64,000 nt of DNA from Selaginella tamariscina (taxonomy: Eukaryota; Streptophyta; Lycopodiopsida; Selaginellales; Selaginellaceae), in assembly GCA_003024785.1 (NCBI GenBank), contig PUQB01000098.1:460572-524571 (forward strand). Reading direction: 5' to 3'. The notes under the pieces were generated by a model that saw only the letters and a list, made by a program, of their open reading frames with translations, did not search any database and was not told where the DNA came from. Positions 63,307 through 64,000 of the stretch are shown here, piece after piece. The position numbers and the translations under genes were made by a program. Position 1 is the stretch's first letter. Each line of letters begins with the position of its first letter.

Positions 63307-64000
63307 GTATATATTTATGTATGTATGTGTATATATATCAATTAAAAGTAAATTATATTTATATATTTAGTATTTTCTCTCTCTCTCACACACACACGCA
63401 CGCACCTGGACCAAGATTGTAGACGTGTATACTAACAGCAATGGGGTACTCTTGTTGAATTTTCTATGTGTTGTAGAAATTTTGTATACCAGTTTGCATC
63501 AAAGAAACCATCAGGTGCTACTAGTATTGGCTTTGGTGTTTCACCATAAACATCATTAATAACCTTAATTAACTCTTTAAAATCTTCTGCATATTGTGTT
63601 GGATCTAGTTTAGTCCCAGCACCACCACTTAGTTCATTACCTAATTAATTTACACTTAGTAATACAATATTAAACTATATACTAAAAAAATTATATATAA
63701 AAACAATTTATAAAGTTTAATATATATATATATATATATGACTTACCAAATCCCCATGCTTTGACATTATAATTTTTCTGAAATGTATAGCTTATAAAAT
63801 CACGTGCATTACTAGAGTTCCAAGCTCCTTTCTTTCGTCCATACAGAGCATTTAACCCAAATGCCATAAGTGAACTATAAAATATATATAAACTTATTAT
63901 AAATATATTATCTATTAATATTTTACACACACACACGCACGCACGCACGCACATACCCAGTATGTTGGAAAAACTGGTTAAGTTCTTGCCAACGTGACAT
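62327..64000 (-). CDS. Heparanase-like protein B (GH79 family), 3' part; 5' end outside window
   Basis: Tandem paralogue of gene A. Exons seen on the minus strand: 63957-64000 and beyond, 63747-63875, 63406-63640, 63057-63237, 62846-62968, 62583-62691 and 62327-62509, with GT..AG ends. Landmarks: MSRWQELNQFF, MAFGLNALYGRKKG, acid/base Glu in GNELSGGAG, LVAPDGFFDANWY, nucleophile Glu in WVGESGGIFNGG, RQTLIGGNYGLLD, YLWKKLMGE and EYHLTAADGDIQSS. A C-run at 63443-63446 is one base too long and breaks the frame. The protein ends early (LNGNILGTLKMEIF) and lacks the VAPYSIVFV-type tail of gene A, so it may be C-terminally truncated. The nearby GNILELIPI reading in another frame suggests a further indel. 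Confidence 0.85.
63241..63302. repeat. (TA)n microsatellite in an intron of heparanase-like gene B
   Basis: Alternating TA over about 60 bases between two exons of gene B. Confidence 0.9.

Noticed and set aside
63102..63422. Plus-strand 106-residue Tyr/Ile-rich frame
   Set aside because: Translation of the TA tract in an intron of heparanase-like gene B.
1..64000. CRISPR arrays, bacterial operons, tRNA or rRNA genes
   Set aside because: None seen. Regular repeats here are microsatellites or transposon repeats, and introns plus gene families show a plant nuclear genome.

Overview
This is a stretch of plant nuclear DNA. It is AT-rich, dense in microsatellites, and about half of it is transposon-derived. 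The genes have many short introns with GT..AG ends and encode land-plant families: a ferric reductase (FRO), a germin-like protein and GH79 heparanase-like proteins. The germin-like copy reads LLYLLQG where seed plants usually have a different core. Together with a DUF7869-type gene and a Ty3 chromovirus, this hints at a non-seed land plant (moss, liverwort, lycophyte or fern). That lineage guess is weak.

Layout. 1-6.7 kb: repeat family 'R1' in two inverted copies around a 5'-truncated Ty1/copia element (763-3373). 6.7-10.1 kb: AT-rich, no gene seen. 10.1-14.1 kb: FRO gene, + strand, nine exons. 15.1-15.7 kb: germin-like gene, + strand, frame-broken. 15.7-19.5 kb: AT-rich microsatellite DNA. 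19.5-27.1 kb: a decayed DUF7869-type gene on the - strand, split by a decayed Ty3 chromovirus (20015-25567). 27.1-30.7 kb: a second copia copy on the - strand, inverted relative to the first. 30765-34561: a PIF/Harbinger DNA transposon with near-perfect ends and two genes. 34.6-38.4 kb: AT-rich. 38402-44509: a second, better kept chromovirus with both LTRs. 44.9-45.3 kb: a third R1 copy. 46.3-49.3 kb: heparanase-like gene A, - strand, nine exons. 49.9-53.3 and 58.8-62.5 kb: two copies of one segment, each ending in the 3' exon of a heparanase-like gene. At 53.1-53.3 kb only that exon fragment is left. At 62.3-64.0 kb gene B continues past the right edge.

How it fits together. FRO (ferric/cupric reduction) and the germin-like protein (a Mn-binding cupin family) are neighbours, both with links to metals and the apoplast, but nothing shows co-regulation. 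The heparanase-like genes form a tandem family whose spacing shows at least three ancestral units.

A warning for every coding call: almost all genes, host and transposon alike, carry single-base frame breaks, several at homopolymers and one pair mutually compensating. This looks at least partly like uncorrected long-read consensus error, so 'broken' host genes here may be intact in the organism. I found no convincing unknown system. The most interesting unexplained signal is a sharply conserved island with a short minus-strand ORF, present in both copies of the 50/59 kb duplication.
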